Position numbers and translations under genes: made by a program. A model generated the notes under the pieces. The model did no database searches. It was not told the DNA's origin and was given only the letters and a program-made list of their open reading frames with translations. DNA of 64,000 bases, from positions 186,001 to 250,000 of the forward strand of contig NZ_JACBYB010000021.1 in NCBI RefSeq assembly GCF_013415365.1. The letters are read 5' to 3'. This stretch comes from Gemella sp. GL1 (GTDB lineage: Bacteria; Bacillota; Bacilli; Staphylococcales; Gemellaceae). Shown in pieces: positions 51,882-62,012 of this stretch. Each line of letters opens with the position of its first letter. Position 1 is the stretch's first letter.

Positions 51882-51986
51882 ATGCTATCATTTCTAGTTA
51901 CCCTACCAAGTTCTATTATGGTAAATGTTATTTCATATTACATTTGTAAATGGTTGGATAGAACTTTAAAAAGTAACCAGCCTTGA
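51882..51986 (+). CDS. Fst-like type I toxin, 34-aa membrane peptide
   Basis: Product of 34 aa: a hydrophobic N-terminal membrane segment (MLSFLVTLPSSIMVNVIS), then YYICKWLDRTLKSNQP. A single hydrophobic helix with an internal proline and a C-terminal WLDR-type polar tail is the pattern of Fst/Ldr-family toxins, which disturb the membrane when overproduced. A perfect GGAGGTGA lies 7 bases before the ATG. The frame is open 28 codons upstream, but that start would lie before the promoter. A bidirectional terminator begins 6 bases after the stop, and an opposing promoter lies at 52085-52057: the gene order of par (fst/RNA II). Sequence identity to Fst itself is low, so the family call is inference. 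Confidence 0.65.
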   Translation: MLSFLVTLPSSIMVNVISYYICKWLDRTLKSNQP

Positions 51987-52050
51987 AAAAGAAAAAGACA
52001 GGATTGCCGTCCTGTCTTTTTTATATATGCTATTTTCTAGTTAACTTTAT
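51985..52050 (-). ncRNA. Predicted antisense RNA (RNA II-like) of the Fst-type locus
   Basis: A strong minus-strand promoter at 52085-52057 would start an RNA near 52050. It would run into the shared terminator and end near 51985, about 65 bases long. This is close to the size and layout of RNA II in the pAD1 par locus, where convergent RNAs pair at the terminator stem-loop and at direct repeats. A repeat partly matching the toxin leader (GTTAACTTT and TTGTATC against GTTACTTT and TTGTAAC) lies at 52040-52064. Confidence 0.55.
51992..52021. terminator. Bidirectional terminator shared by toxin mRNA and antisense RNA
   Basis: A 12-bp stem (51992-52003 with 52010-52021), TTGCCG loop; TTTTTTATA follows on the plus strand and TTTTTCTTTTTC on the minus strand. 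Confidence 0.85.
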
Positions 52051-52056
52051 GTTTAC

Positions 52057-52085
52057 ATTGTATCATCTGGAATAAAATAAGTCAA
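52057..52085 (-). promoter_or_regulatory. Strong promoter of the predicted antisense RNA
   Basis: TTGACT (52085-52080), exactly 17 bp, TACAAT (52062-52057), the best-matching promoter in this gene-poor gap. It drives transcription towards the toxin gene. Confidence 0.75.
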
Positions 52086-52263
52086 TATTTAGATTTTATA
52101 AAAAATTTTTCTATTACAACAGCTTTTACTAATATAAGTATAAAAATAGTATATAACTAATTACTTACAAAATCTATATATTATTCCACAAATATACTGC
52201 TTCACATTAAGTTTTTTATTAAAATTTAACTATAAGAGAAGACCATAAATTTCACTCCTTCTT

Positions 52264-52425
52264 CTAGCTAAACCAAGGCAGTATATAGATATATTTTATC
52301 CAATTATATAATATCCATAAAAGTATGATGCATACAAGTAACATAAATAAAATATATATTCCTGATAATAGAAAGGATAACATGTAGTAGCAAATTCTTA
52401 AAAATTTATATATATTATTAGCCAT
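52264..52425 (-). CDS. Unannotated 53-aa hydrophobic small protein
   Basis: ATG at 52425 is 8 bases after AAGGAAG. The product starts MANNIYKFLRICYY, has one or two membrane helices rich in I/L/V (about 15-42), and ends IKYIYILPWFS. No double-glycine leader and no family recognised. It follows the 35-aa frame by 61 bases and could be cotranscribed. Another good AAGGAG plus ATG follows its stop, but that frame is only six codons. The protein could be a membrane-active peptide or an Fst-related accessory; this is speculation. Confidence 0.45.
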   Translation of the reverse strand: MANNIYKFLRICYYMLSFLLSGIYILFMLLVCIILLWILYNWIKYIYILPWFS

Positions 52426-52486
52426 ATTCTTACTTCCTTAGCAATTCCTTCAATTTTTTATCTCTCCTCTTATTTTTGTAATTAAT

Positions 52487-52594
52487 TCAAGATAAGCTGC
52501 TAAAAAATTTATCTACTTGCAGTTTCTCAGCATTTCTGGCAATAGTTTCTAAAATTTTTAATTTTTCTGGAAAAATCTCAAAATTTGAGTTCAT
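52487..52594 (-). CDS. Unannotated 35-aa small protein
   Basis: MNSNFEIFPEKLKILETIARN is followed by AEKLQVDKFFSSLS and a TGA. AAAGGG lies 6 bases before the ATG and an extended -10 (TGT TATAAT) about 34 bases before it. Residues 9-30 could form an amphipathic helix. No known family. Together with the 53-aa frame it makes a plausible micro-operon upstream of the antisense RNA promoter. Confidence 0.45.
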   Translation of the reverse strand: MNSNFEIFPEKLKILETIARNAEKLQVDKFFSSLS

Positions 52595-52627
52595 ACTTTA
52601 CCCTTTCAATATGATATAATTATCATC

Positions 52628-52636
52628 ATTATAACA
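52628..52636 (-). promoter_or_regulatory. Extended -10 promoter of the small-ORF pair
   Basis: TGTTATAAT on the minus strand, with TATAAT at 52633-52628; no consensus -35. Confidence 0.5.
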
Positions 52637-52733
52637 TAATTTTTTAAATAAAACCTGTTAATACCGTATACTCTAAAAATTTAATTCATAATTTTAAAAT
52701 TACAATCTATTCATAAGACATTATCTAAAATAA

Positions 52734-52757
52734 AAAGACAGCTTATAAGCTGTCTTT
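52734..52757 (-). terminator. Terminator of the amidase-family pseudogene
   Basis: 24-bp perfect palindrome AAAGACAGCTTA/TAAGCTGTCTTT, followed on the minus strand by TTATTTTAG. Confidence 0.8.
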
Positions 52758-52814
52758 CTCATTATTTTATTAAATCGCTATAAAAGAACATAAAATAAAT
52801 ATTCTCTATCTAAT

Positions 52815-54166
52815 CTATTTAGGAATTTGCCTTAACTTAGTCAATTGTTCAAAACTATAGGCTAGTTTTAACACATTAGCATCATCTCCCGCTTTTCCAA
52901 AGAAAGTAGCTCCTACTGGTGCATTATTAATCAAACCAAATGGAATACTTACTTCTGGAGCTCCTGCACCTGCTGCTAAGCTTGCTATATTATTATCTTT
53001 AAATACTAATACATCAAACTTATTATCGTCTATTGTTTTATTTAAAATATCCTTAGATAAATTAATAATATCTTCTACTCTTTTATCATCTCTTTTGGGA
53101 TTTAAAGAATTTTCTAAATATGTTTGCCCATACTTCATTCGAACTTCTTTATCTTCCTTATTAAAGGCCACTAGTTCATCTAAAGATTTAATAGGAGCAT
53201 TATAAGTCTCTAAATAATGGTTTAAGTCTTTTTTAAAATCATTACTTAGAATAAATTCTAAATCAATTTTTGAAATATCCACTTCTACTATATCTACTTC
53301 TGCACCAAATTCTCTTAACTTCTCTGTCAAAGCTTTATCAAAAGCATCATCAGATTTTACAACACCTACTTTTTTTCCTTTAAGAGCATCTTTATTTAGT
53401 TCAATCTCTATCTTTTTATCAGTTATAGCGTTATATGTTAGAAGAGCGTCCTCAACTGTTTTGGTAATAGGCCCTACCGTATCTAGGGAATAAGTAATCG
53501 GAATAACTCCTTCCCCACTAACATTTCCACGACTTGGTTTATAACCTACTACTGAATTTATACTTGCGGGAGCAACAATTGACCCTGCTGTTTCTGTTCC
53601 TAAGCTACTCACCGCCATGTCTGTTGCCATGGCTACCGCACTACCAGAACTCGATCCTAGTGGGCTTAATACCAAAGGATTGAATGGATTGGTTGTCTGA
53701 CCTTTTTTAGAACTATAACCGCTTGGATTTTTCTGACTCATATAATAAGACATTTCAGATAAATTTGTTTTACCTAAAATAATCGCTCCATTTTCAATTA
53801 ATTTATCAACAACAGGAGCATTCTTATTTGGAATAAAATCTTTTAAAGCATAAGATCCTGCACTGGTTGGCATATTATTTGTATTAATATTTTCTTTTAA
53901 TAATACTGGTATTCCTGCAAGCGGTCTATCATCTCTATTCTCGTCAAATACTTTTGCCTCTTCCATTGCCCCTTCATTGATTTCACTAACTCTATATCTA
54001 TTCCTACTAATTGTTTATCAATAGCATCTATAATTTTATCGTTTCTATAAGAAATTTTTTCTTCTTTAGCCTGCAATAAAGATTGTATATAATAATAAAA
54101 ACCAACTCCCCCTATAAGAACAATAAGAGATGTAATTCCTAAAATCCACAATATTATTTTTTTCAT
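52815..54166 (-). pseudogene. Amidase-signature-family gene (GatA-like) split by a frameshift
   Basis: Two overlapping frames form one gene. The first (54166 to about 53990) encodes an N-terminal membrane anchor (about 4-28) and YRNDKIIDAIDKQLVGIDIELV; the second, in another frame, continues with SEINEGAMEEAKVFDENR. A one-base deletion near 53985-54000 explains the break. The rest is intact: catalytic Lys in VLLKENINT, Ser-Ser in LSPLGSSSGSAVAMATD, and nucleophile Ser in SLGTETAGSIVAPAS. The ancestral protein would be about 450 aa, membrane-tethered, hydrolysing an unknown amide. The downstream part alone (M at 53966) would lack the anchor and part of the fold. A sequencing error is not excluded. 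Confidence 0.75.
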
Positions 54167-54587
54167 TTATCTACTAACCTTTCTTTTTAATTAATACAAT
54201 ATAAAACTTAAATAGTTGGCAAAAATACTTATTAAAACATGTCCATCACTATAATATAAAAATAATTTTTATTTTTTCATAATCACTTATATACTTACTT
54301 CTATTTCTTTCCAATTTATAAAATTGACTTAAACAAATACAACAACTTTCTACTAACTTCTTCAGAGTCATCATCAATCAATCAATATATATGTATCTAT
54401 TGTAGCATAGATTACATAATCTAAAAGGATAGTGAGTAATTTTCTTACTCACTATCCTTTTAATATAGTCTTATGTATAACTCTTTATATACCATACTAT
54501 AATTTATTAAGTTCAATGTATCAACTAGTCATATTTTTATTGAATTTACCCTACACTTAATCTTATAAATTATAACTTATCAATAAA
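54167..54587. other. 421-bp gap upstream of the amidase pseudogene
   Basis: No gene seen. It holds the pyk terminator hairpin and, nearer 54167, AT-rich sequence expected to contain the promoter of the amidase gene. Confidence 0.6.
54423..54461 (-). terminator. Hairpin downstream of pyk
   Basis: A perfect 17-bp stem (54423-54439 with 54445-54461) lies 127 bases past the pyk stop, with TTTTAG on the minus strand and TTTTAATAT on the plus strand. Confidence 0.75.
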
Positions 54588-56030
54588 TTATCTTATAACT
54601 TCTACTTTTAAGAAGTTAGTTGTTCCTACAGATGAAGCATCTTTATTTACTGGAATACCCCCAGTAATGATGATTTCATCTCCAGATTTAGCATATCCTG
54701 ACTCTTTAGCGATTGTTGCTGCTGTTTCTAACATTTCATCTGTTGTTTCAACTTGTTTAGAAACTTTAGCTTCAACTCCCCATACTAGAGATAATCCACG
54801 AGCTACCTTTTCATTTGGAGTAACTGCTAAAACTAATGAATTTGGACGATATTTAGAGATTAATCTAGCTGTGTTTCCAGACTCTGTATAAGTTACGATA
54901 GTGTGTAAATCTAAGTTGTGAGCTATGTAACCTACTGACATACCGATAGCATTTGTCACATTGTGCTCTTTAGTTTTCTTAGCACGTGATTTTAAGATTG
55001 AAGAATAATCTTGAGTTGCTTCAGCTCTCTCAGCAATTGTAGCCATTGTTTCTACAGATTCTACTGGATAAGTACCTGCAGCTGATTCTCCAGACAACAT
55101 AATTGCGTCAGTTCCATCAAATACCGCATTAGCAACGTCAGATACTTCGGCACGTGTTGGACGTGGGTTCTTTTGCATAGAATCTAACATTTGAGTTGCT
55201 GTGATAACAAATTTTCCAGCTTTATTACACATTTTAATAATGTTTTTTTGCATTAGAGGCACTTCCTCAGCTGGTACTTCAACACCAAGGTCACCACGAG
55301 CAATCATAATTCCGTCAGATACTTCTAAAATTGCTTCCATATTATCAATTGCTTCTTGACATTCAATTTTCGGAACAATTTGAATGTGCTCACATCCTTC
55401 TTCTTTAAGAATACGTCTTACCTCTAATACATTTTCTTTAGTACGTACGAATGAAGCAGCGATAAAATCAACACCTTGTTTACACCCAAAACGAATATCT
55501 TGCTCATCTTTTTCAGTAATTCCCGGTAGTTTTGTTGAAACTCCTGGTACGTTAACACCTTTTTTATTTTTTAGTATTCCACCATTTTGGACTGTAGTGT
55601 AGATTAATCCAGCTTCTACATCTACCTTATTAACTAAAAGACCGATTAATCCATCATCTAATAAGATTGTATCTCCAGTCTTAACATCGTGTACTAATTC
55701 TGAGTAAGTAATAGAGAACATTTCTGGTGTTCCTAATACTTCTTTCATAGACACAATAATGTCGTTACCTTTTACAAGTTCGATTTCACCATTTTCCATT
55801 TCATGAGTTCTGATTTCTGGACCTTTAGTATCTAAAAGTATTGCCAAATTAGTTCCAGTTTCCTCACGTACTTCTTTAATTCTAGCAATTCTATCTGCAT
55901 GTTCTTCATAACTTCCATGAGAGAAATTTAGACGAGTCACATTCATTCCTAACTCAACCATTTTTGTTAATGTTTCTTTAGCTTCTGAAGCTGGACCTAT
56001 TGTACAAATAATTTTTGTTTTTTTATTCAT
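54588..56030 (-). CDS. pyk: Pyruvate kinase
   Basis: A 480-aa glycolytic enzyme making pyruvate and ATP from PEP. Signatures: [23 protein letters not shown], and the catalytic helix [13 protein letters not shown] with the Lys/Glu/Asp sites. It lacks the C-terminal PEP-utiliser-like extension present in Bacillus and Staphylococcus enzymes (about 585 aa), resembling streptococcal or E. coli forms. It follows pfkA by 24 bases. Confidence 0.97.
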   Translation of the reverse strand: MNKKTKIICTIGPASEAKETLTKMVELGMNVTRLNFSHGSYEEHADRIARIKEVREETGTNLAILLDTKGPEIRTHEMENGEIELVKGNDIIVSMKEVLGTPEMFSITYSELVHDVKTGDTILLDDGLIGLLVNKVDVEAGLIYTTVQNGGILKNKKGVNVPGVSTKLPGITEKDEQDIRFGCKQGVDFIAASFVRTKENVLEVRRILKEEGCEHIQIVPKIECQEAIDNMEAILEVSDGIMIARGDLGVEVPAEEVPLMQKNIIKMCNKAGKFVITATQMLDSMQKNPRPTRAEVSDVANAVFDGTDAIMLSGESAAGTYPVESVETMATIAERAEATQDYSSILKSRAKKTKEHNVTNAIGMSVGYIAHNLDLHTIVTYTESGNTARLISKYRPNSLVLAVTPNEKVARGLSLVWGVEAKVSKQVETTDEMLETAATIAKESGYAKSGDEIIITGGIPVNKDASSVGTTNFLKVEVIR

Positions 56031-56054
56031 TGTTAACCTCTCAAATTTTATTTA

Positions 56055-57026
<972 letters not shown>

Positions 57027-57062
57027 TTACCTCTTAATCGAATCTTATTCTTTTAAAATTTG

Positions 57063-57091
57063 ACTATATACAGAATAACACACTTTCACAA
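57063..57091 (-). promoter_or_regulatory. pfkA-pyk promoter embedded in a hairpin
   Basis: TTGTGA (57091-57086), 17-bp spacer, TATAGT (57068-57063). The -35 overlaps the arm of a hairpin (about 57076-57115, AACACACTTT/AAAGTGTGTT) which follows dnaE. Confidence 0.6.
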
Positions 57092-57148
57092 AAATTTCTA
57101 GTGTAAAAGTGTGTTTTTTGTTATTTTTTGTTTGTTTTATTTTTATAG

Positions 57149-60100
57149 TTAAACTGTCTTATAGCTTATCTTAATGCTATTCCCTTCGAATTTATTTAAA
57201 TATTCACGAACAAAGAAATGTTCGTTTTTTACTATAAATGTTTTATTATAACTTTGGTTTTTTTGATTAAATAAGTGTACATTCCCTTTATTTGACGGAT
57301 GTAAAGCGCGTTGCAAAAATTTTTTATTTTTTTCATTGACAAGAACAGATATCTGTTTGATATTAGATAAACAATAATTTTCATAACTTTCAAAATCCGT
57401 AATTTTTTCTAAAATATAAGATATTTTACCTTCTCTAACTTGCTGTTTTATACTTATTACTAAAAAAGAATTATTTTTCAAATATAATCTAGCATACTTA
57501 TATGTATCTGGAAAAACTGTAATCTCATAGTCCTCATTTCCATCATTTACAGATAAAAATGCCATAGCATCCCCTTTTTTAGTTTTAATTTCTTTAACAG
57601 AGACAATTTCTACATAAACATCTACATTTTTTTTAGAAATATATTCCAAGGGTAGATATGAATATTCTTCCTTCTTTACTTGTACCGGATGTTTTAAAAA
57701 GTAAGTTCCTGTCGCTTCTTTTTCCATACTTATTTTTTCCAGTAAAGAAAAATCTTCAACTTCTTCCACTTTAATAGTTAAACTTGATAAAGAATTTATA
57801 GCAAATCTTATATCTCCCACATTTCCTCTAGCGTCTTCATAATAATTTTTCACTTTATTTAAAAGTGTTGCTCTATTATAAGCAAAACAATCTAAGGCCC
57901 CAGATTTAACTAGAAAATTTGCCGCTTGGTAATCCAACTTTTTATCTAATCTTCTTAAAAAATCATCTATATCTAAAAACTTACCATACTTATCTCTTTC
58001 ATTAACAATAGAAACTGCTGTCATATATCCCACATGCTTAATAGCTAATAAAGCAAAAGATATTCCCTTTCTTACTACAGAAAATTTCACATCTGATTCA
58101 TTTACATTTGGACTTAACAAGCTTATTTTATTTCTATTGAGTTCACTCTTGTATTCATTAATTTTAGAAACATCACTTATTACGTTATTTAAAAGCTCTG
58201 TCATAAAATATTTTTTGTGATATGTTTTCAAATAAGCAAGCTTATAGGCTAACATAGAGTATACAACTGCATGAGACTTATTAAAACCATATTCAGCAAA
58301 GGTTACTATTTGTTCATATAGTTTACTGGCTATATTGGCATCCTGTCCCTTAGCGACAGCTTTTTCAATAAAGATTTTTCCATATTCTTGTAATTTTAGT
58401 CTATCCTTTTTGGACACAGCCTTTCTCATTGTATCCGCTTGGTTAAGTGTCATCCCTGCAAAAGCTACTGCTATTTGCATGATTTGTTCTTGATAAACTA
58501 TAATTCCATAAGTCTCTTTTAGGATAGTTTCTAATACTGGATGAAGATAACTTACTTTCTCCTTACCATGTTTTCTAGCAATATATGAAGCCACGTACTT
58601 CATGGGGCCCGGTCTGTATAAGGAAGTTATGGCATAAATATCCTTAAATTCAGTCGGCTTAAGCTCTCTTAACCAAGCCCTTAATCCTCTATTTTCAAAT
58701 TGAAAAATACCTTCTGTATCTCCCTTTGTAAATAATTTATATACATTTTGGTCGTCATAAGAAACTTTATCAATATCAAAATCGGGATTCTCTTTCCTTA
58801 TATCTTTAGAAATATTTTCTAACATAGTTAAATATTTTATACCTAGAAAATCTATCTTCAATAAGCCTACATATTCTAGATCATCCATAGTCCACTGACT
58901 TAAATTTCTAGTAATATTAGCCTTTTCTAAAGCTATATAATCTGATATCATGTCTTGTCCAGAAATTATCAATCCTGCTGCATGAACTGATTTATTTTTA
59001 GGTAAGTTTTCTATTGATTTAGCCACAGAAAACCAATATTGGTGTTGTTTGCTAGCATTCACAAATTCTTTTAGTTCTTTAGATTCCTCATAGGACTCTG
59101 TAAGACTCCTTCTTGATGAAACATTTTTAGAAATAAAATCCAATTTTTTTTGATGAAAATTGAATATTCTAGCCGTTTCCCTAGCTGCTGCCTTAGCTTG
59201 AAAACTACCAAATACTATTATCTGTGCGACCCTATCTACACCATATTTTTCTTCCACATATTTAATTACTTCATCTCGTCTTGTATCTTGAAAATCAATA
59301 TCAATATCCGGCATAGATATTCTATCTTTATTTAAAAATCTTTCAAATAGTAGATTATATTTGATAGGATCAGCCTGAGTAATACCTAAAAGATAACACA
59401 CAAGAGATCCTGCCGCAGAACCACGGCCATAACCCACAACTATAGATTGTGATTTAGCATATTTAACAAAATCTTGAACTATTAAGAAGTAATCCTCAAA
59501 GCCCATTTCTTGTATTACTTTTAGTTCCTTCTCCAATCTCTTTATATACAAGTCTAATGGTCTCTTTATCTTTTCCTTAAGACTTTGAACACAAAGATAT
59601 TTCAAATAGTCATAAGTTGAATATTGTTCAAATGCTCTCTCCTCTTCTGAATAGATATACTTAGGTAATTGATAAGAACTAAAGTCTAATTCATAATTAC
59701 AAGACCTAATTAAATCCTCTTGCCTATTCATGGCAAAAATCATCGTCTCTTTTTCCGATGGATTATCTATATCAACTATTATTTTTTTGAAATCTTCTTG
59801 TTTTTTTACAAAGTTTGGCCCACTGCTTATATGCAAATCTTCTATTTTCAACTTTTTATTATTAGCTATAGCTCTAACTACAAGACTAGTTTTATAATCT
59901 TCATCATCAAGGTAATAGGCAGGACTTGCATACACTATATTATTTAAACCTTTGTATACTTGATAAAAAGATTTTTCTGTATATGAAAAATAATGTTCAA
60001 ATTCGGCTAGAAGCTGGGATAAATTTTCTATACTCTGCCTACTATTTAAGTCTGTATTTACTAAAATCACACAATCTTCTCTATAATCTAATAAATCATT

Positions 60101-60430
60101 TAATAAATCTTCAAAATAAATAGTCTTATCCTGAATTTGAATGTCACTAGATATCTTTAATAATTTATAAAACATCCTCCTACTTTTAGCAATTAAGGAG
60201 ATATTCAAAAAATTTAAATCATAGTCTACTTTAACATTTAAAGAATGAATTATTTTTATTCCATATTTCTTTGCAAGTCTATAAGTCTTAATAGCTGCGT
60301 ACATATTGGGATCTGATATTATAAGAGCCTGCTGATTATCATCCTTTAATTTCTCATACAATTTATCTAAAGATATTGTTGAATTTAATAAATCGTAAGC
60401 TGTATGAATTTGCATATTATAAAAAGTCAT
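57149..60430 (-). CDS. dnaE: DNA polymerase III alpha subunit, DnaE
   Basis: A 1093-aa C-family polymerase. N-terminal PHP domain (about 1-210; several of its metal residues appear degenerate). Palm with the catalytic pattern PDIDIDFQDTRRDEVIKYVEEKYG and YGRGSAAGSLVCYLLGIT, fingers KTYHKKYFMTELLNNV, HhH and an OB-fold C terminus (about 935-1020). In low-GC Firmicutes this essential enzyme extends primers beside PolC. AAGGAGGTAATC precedes the ATG. It lies upstream of pfkA. Confidence 0.96.
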   Translation of the reverse strand: MTFYNMQIHTAYDLLNSTISLDKLYEKLKDDNQQALIISDPNMYAAIKTYRLAKKYGIKIIHSLNVKVDYDLNFLNISLIAKSRRMFYKLLKISSDIQIQDKTIYFEDLLNDLLDYREDCVILVNTDLNSRQSIENLSQLLAEFEHYFSYTEKSFYQVYKGLNNIVYASPAYYLDDEDYKTSLVVRAIANNKKLKIEDLHISSGPNFVKKQEDFKKIIVDIDNPSEKETMIFAMNRQEDLIRSCNYELDFSSYQLPKYIYSEEERAFEQYSTYDYLKYLCVQSLKEKIKRPLDLYIKRLEKELKVIQEMGFEDYFLIVQDFVKYAKSQSIVVGYGRGSAAGSLVCYLLGITQADPIKYNLLFERFLNKDRISMPDIDIDFQDTRRDEVIKYVEEKYGVDRVAQIIVFGSFQAKAAARETARIFNFHQKKLDFISKNVSSRRSLTESYEESKELKEFVNASKQHQYWFSVAKSIENLPKNKSVHAAGLIISGQDMISDYIALEKANITRNLSQWTMDDLEYVGLLKIDFLGIKYLTMLENISKDIRKENPDFDIDKVSYDDQNVYKLFTKGDTEGIFQFENRGLRAWLRELKPTEFKDIYAITSLYRPGPMKYVASYIARKHGKEKVSYLHPVLETILKETYGIIVYQEQIMQIAVAFAGMTLNQADTMRKAVSKKDRLKLQEYGKIFIEKAVAKGQDANIASKLYEQIVTFAEYGFNKSHAVVYSMLAYKLAYLKTYHKKYFMTELLNNVISDVSKINEYKSELNRNKISLLSPNVNESDVKFSVVRKGISFALLAIKHVGYMTAVSIVNERDKYGKFLDIDDFLRRLDKKLDYQAANFLVKSGALDCFAYNRATLLNKVKNYYEDARGNVGDIRFAINSLSSLTIKVEEVEDFSLLEKISMEKEATGTYFLKHPVQVKKEEYSYLPLEYISKKNVDVYVEIVSVKEIKTKKGDAMAFLSVNDGNEDYEITVFPDTYKYARLYLKNNSFLVISIKQQVREGKISYILEKITDFESYENYCLSNIKQISVLVNEKNKKFLQRALHPSNKGNVHLFNQKNQSYNKTFIVKNEHFFVREYLNKFEGNSIKISYKTV

Positions 60431-60499
60431 TTGATTACCTCCTTAACCATTAGTTTTTTTAATTATACTATAAATAAATAAGTATTTAAAAATAAAAAA

Positions 60500-60520
60500 G
60501 AGATTGGCCAAACCAATCTC
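60500..60520 (-). terminator. Terminator of the yaaA-flavin reductase pair
   Basis: Stem GAGATTGG/CCAATCTC, loop CCAAA, directly after the stop; TTTTTTATTTTT follows on the minus strand. Confidence 0.88.
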
Positions 60521-61105
60521 CTATCCACAACAATTATCAGACGTATAAATAAAATCTCCTTTTGTTGCTTTTTCTTCTTTTAAGAATCTATATTGTCTCA
60601 ACTCATTACAGCCTGTAAAATGAATAGTATCTATTTCACCAATTCTAAAGTTTCCTTCTTCATCAATTAAATCATTATCAACTAATCTATTAGTTATATC
60701 TGCTACAAAGTGTGTATATCCATGATGATCATAACAATGAACTACTTTACATTCTAAAGTTAAAAAACAATCATCAATTACAGGAGCATCAATGGTCTTA
60801 GCAATTTCATAAGTAAGATCTGCTTGCTGTAACTTATTATGACCAGAGAAGAATCCACATACCTCTACCTCACCTAATAATTTATCACTAGGCACATTAA
60901 GTGTAAATTCTCCATATTTTTTTATATTAGCAGCTGAATGACTTTCAGATTTAACGCCTATTGTTAATGTATCTTTCAGTGAATATGATGATGATATTGT
61001 TGTTGCATTATACTTAAATCTATCATCCTTATATCCTAGTAAAACCACAGGAAATCCATAGTATAATTTATCCGTGTTTATTTCTAATTTTTCTTTAACG
61101 TACAT
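60521..61105 (-). CDS. Flavin reductase-like / flavoredoxin family protein
   Basis: A 194-aa FMN-binding split-barrel protein of the DIM6/NTAB flavoprotein group. TTISSSYSLKDTLTIGVKSESHSAANIKKYGEFTLNVPS is the FMN-phosphate-binding pattern, followed by VCGFFSGHNKLQQADLTY. It ends in a Cys pair (DNCCG). It probably reduces or binds FMN; the acceptor is unknown. The ATG follows the yaaA stop by one base, so it is coupled to yaaA, a peroxide-stress gene, and close to sodA. Confidence 0.83.
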   Translation of the reverse strand: MYVKEKLEINTDKLYYGFPVVLLGYKDDRFKYNATTISSSYSLKDTLTIGVKSESHSAANIKKYGEFTLNVPSDKLLGEVEVCGFFSGHNKLQQADLTYEIAKTIDAPVIDDCFLTLECKVVHCYDHHGYTHFVADITNRLVDNDLIDEEGNFRIGEIDTIHFTGCNELRQYRFLKEEKATKGDFIYTSDNCCG

Positions 61106-61106
61106 T

Positions 61107-61841
61107 CTATTTTCCTACTTGTGCTACAAAAACTAATTGTCTGTCTGTAGACAAGTTCCTCTCCAGTTTATAATTTTCAAATTTTATCTTTTTTATTTCT
61201 TCAAAACTCTCTATATTATTCTTAACTAGATATGTTAAAAACTTCCCTCTTGCTTTTTTAGAAATTGTAGAATGACTCTTTCTCACTCCAGCTTTCTCTT
61301 CCATAAAAATTACTTTAATAAATTTATTTCTAATTTCTTTAGAGAAAACTTCTTCAAACTCATTGGATAATAAAGAAATTATAAAGTCTTCTCCTTCTAA
61401 AAATAAATCATATTCTGGACGCCACAGTTTTTTTAATGAATTATCTTCAACTTTGATATTTTGTAAAAAATCTAGTCTATGTTCAGAGATTTCATCAAAA
61501 ACATTGATAATTCCGTAAAAAGATGAAGTAATAAATACATTTTTAATAAAATATTCTCTTTCAGTCTTTGTCAAAATCTCTCTTTTTATATTTCTATACA
61601 TCAATCCATCAAAAAGATTTAAGGCACTATATGACTTAGCTGTTTTATTGGCTATTTCTTGCCATCTTCTCACTTCTTTTTCAGCTTGATCTTCTTTGAT
61701 TTTATAGAGTTTTGCCAAGCTTTGACTATCTAATTTCCTCAATTCCTGTAAAATACCCCTACTTATATTACCCAGATCCTTACCAGACTTAGCCTTACTT
61801 TTTGTGGACATTTCTTTAGCTGTAGGTATCAATATTTTCAT
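61107..61841 (-). CDS. yaaA: Peroxide stress protein YaaA (DUF328/UPF0246)
   Basis: A 244-aa protein. It begins MKILIPTAKEMSTK, then LYKIKEDQAEKEVRRWQ, ALNLFDGLMYRNIKR and FIKVIFMEEKAGVRKSHSTISKKARGKFL (the family's KK..RG stretch). In E. coli YaaA lowers free iron under peroxide stress. The frame extends to a GTG at 61850, but AGGGTGA 6 bases before the ATG at 61841 and the typical N terminus favour the shorter form. It diverges from sodA. Confidence 0.9.
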   Translation of the reverse strand: MKILIPTAKEMSTKSKAKSGKDLGNISRGILQELRKLDSQSLAKLYKIKEDQAEKEVRRWQEIANKTAKSYSALNLFDGLMYRNIKREILTKTEREYFIKNVFITSSFYGIINVFDEISEHRLDFLQNIKVEDNSLKKLWRPEYDLFLEGEDFIISLLSNEFEEVFSKEIRNKFIKVIFMEEKAGVRKSHSTISKKARGKFLTYLVKNNIESFEEIKKIKFENYKLERNLSTDRQLVFVAQVGK

Positions 61842-61951
61842 GAAAATCACCCTAAATTTTGCTATATCTTATTACCTATTATTATATAAATTTATTTTTT
61901 TTTCAATTAATTTGCTGTTTACAATTAATTTATATCCTAAATTCTTTAAAA

Positions 61952-61980
61952 TTGAAATTACTTACATTTTTTCTTATAAT
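61952..61980 (+). promoter_or_regulatory. sodA promoter
   Basis: TTGAAA (61952-61957), 17-bp spacer, TATAAT (61975-61980); AGGAGGG lies about 7 bases before the ATG at 62013. Confidence 0.8.
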
Positions 61981-62012
61981 AAGATTATATATTATATTAG
62001 GAGGGAATTTAT

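Noticed and set aside
51798-51986. 62-codon version of the toxin gene starting at 51798
   Set aside because: That ATG lies upstream of the promoter and has no ribosome binding site; the ATG at 51882 has a perfect one.
53897-54166. 89-aa membrane protein as a gene of its own
   Set aside because: Its C-terminal ~30 residues are the out-of-frame reading of the amidase N-terminal region; it is better explained as the 5' half of a frameshifted gene.
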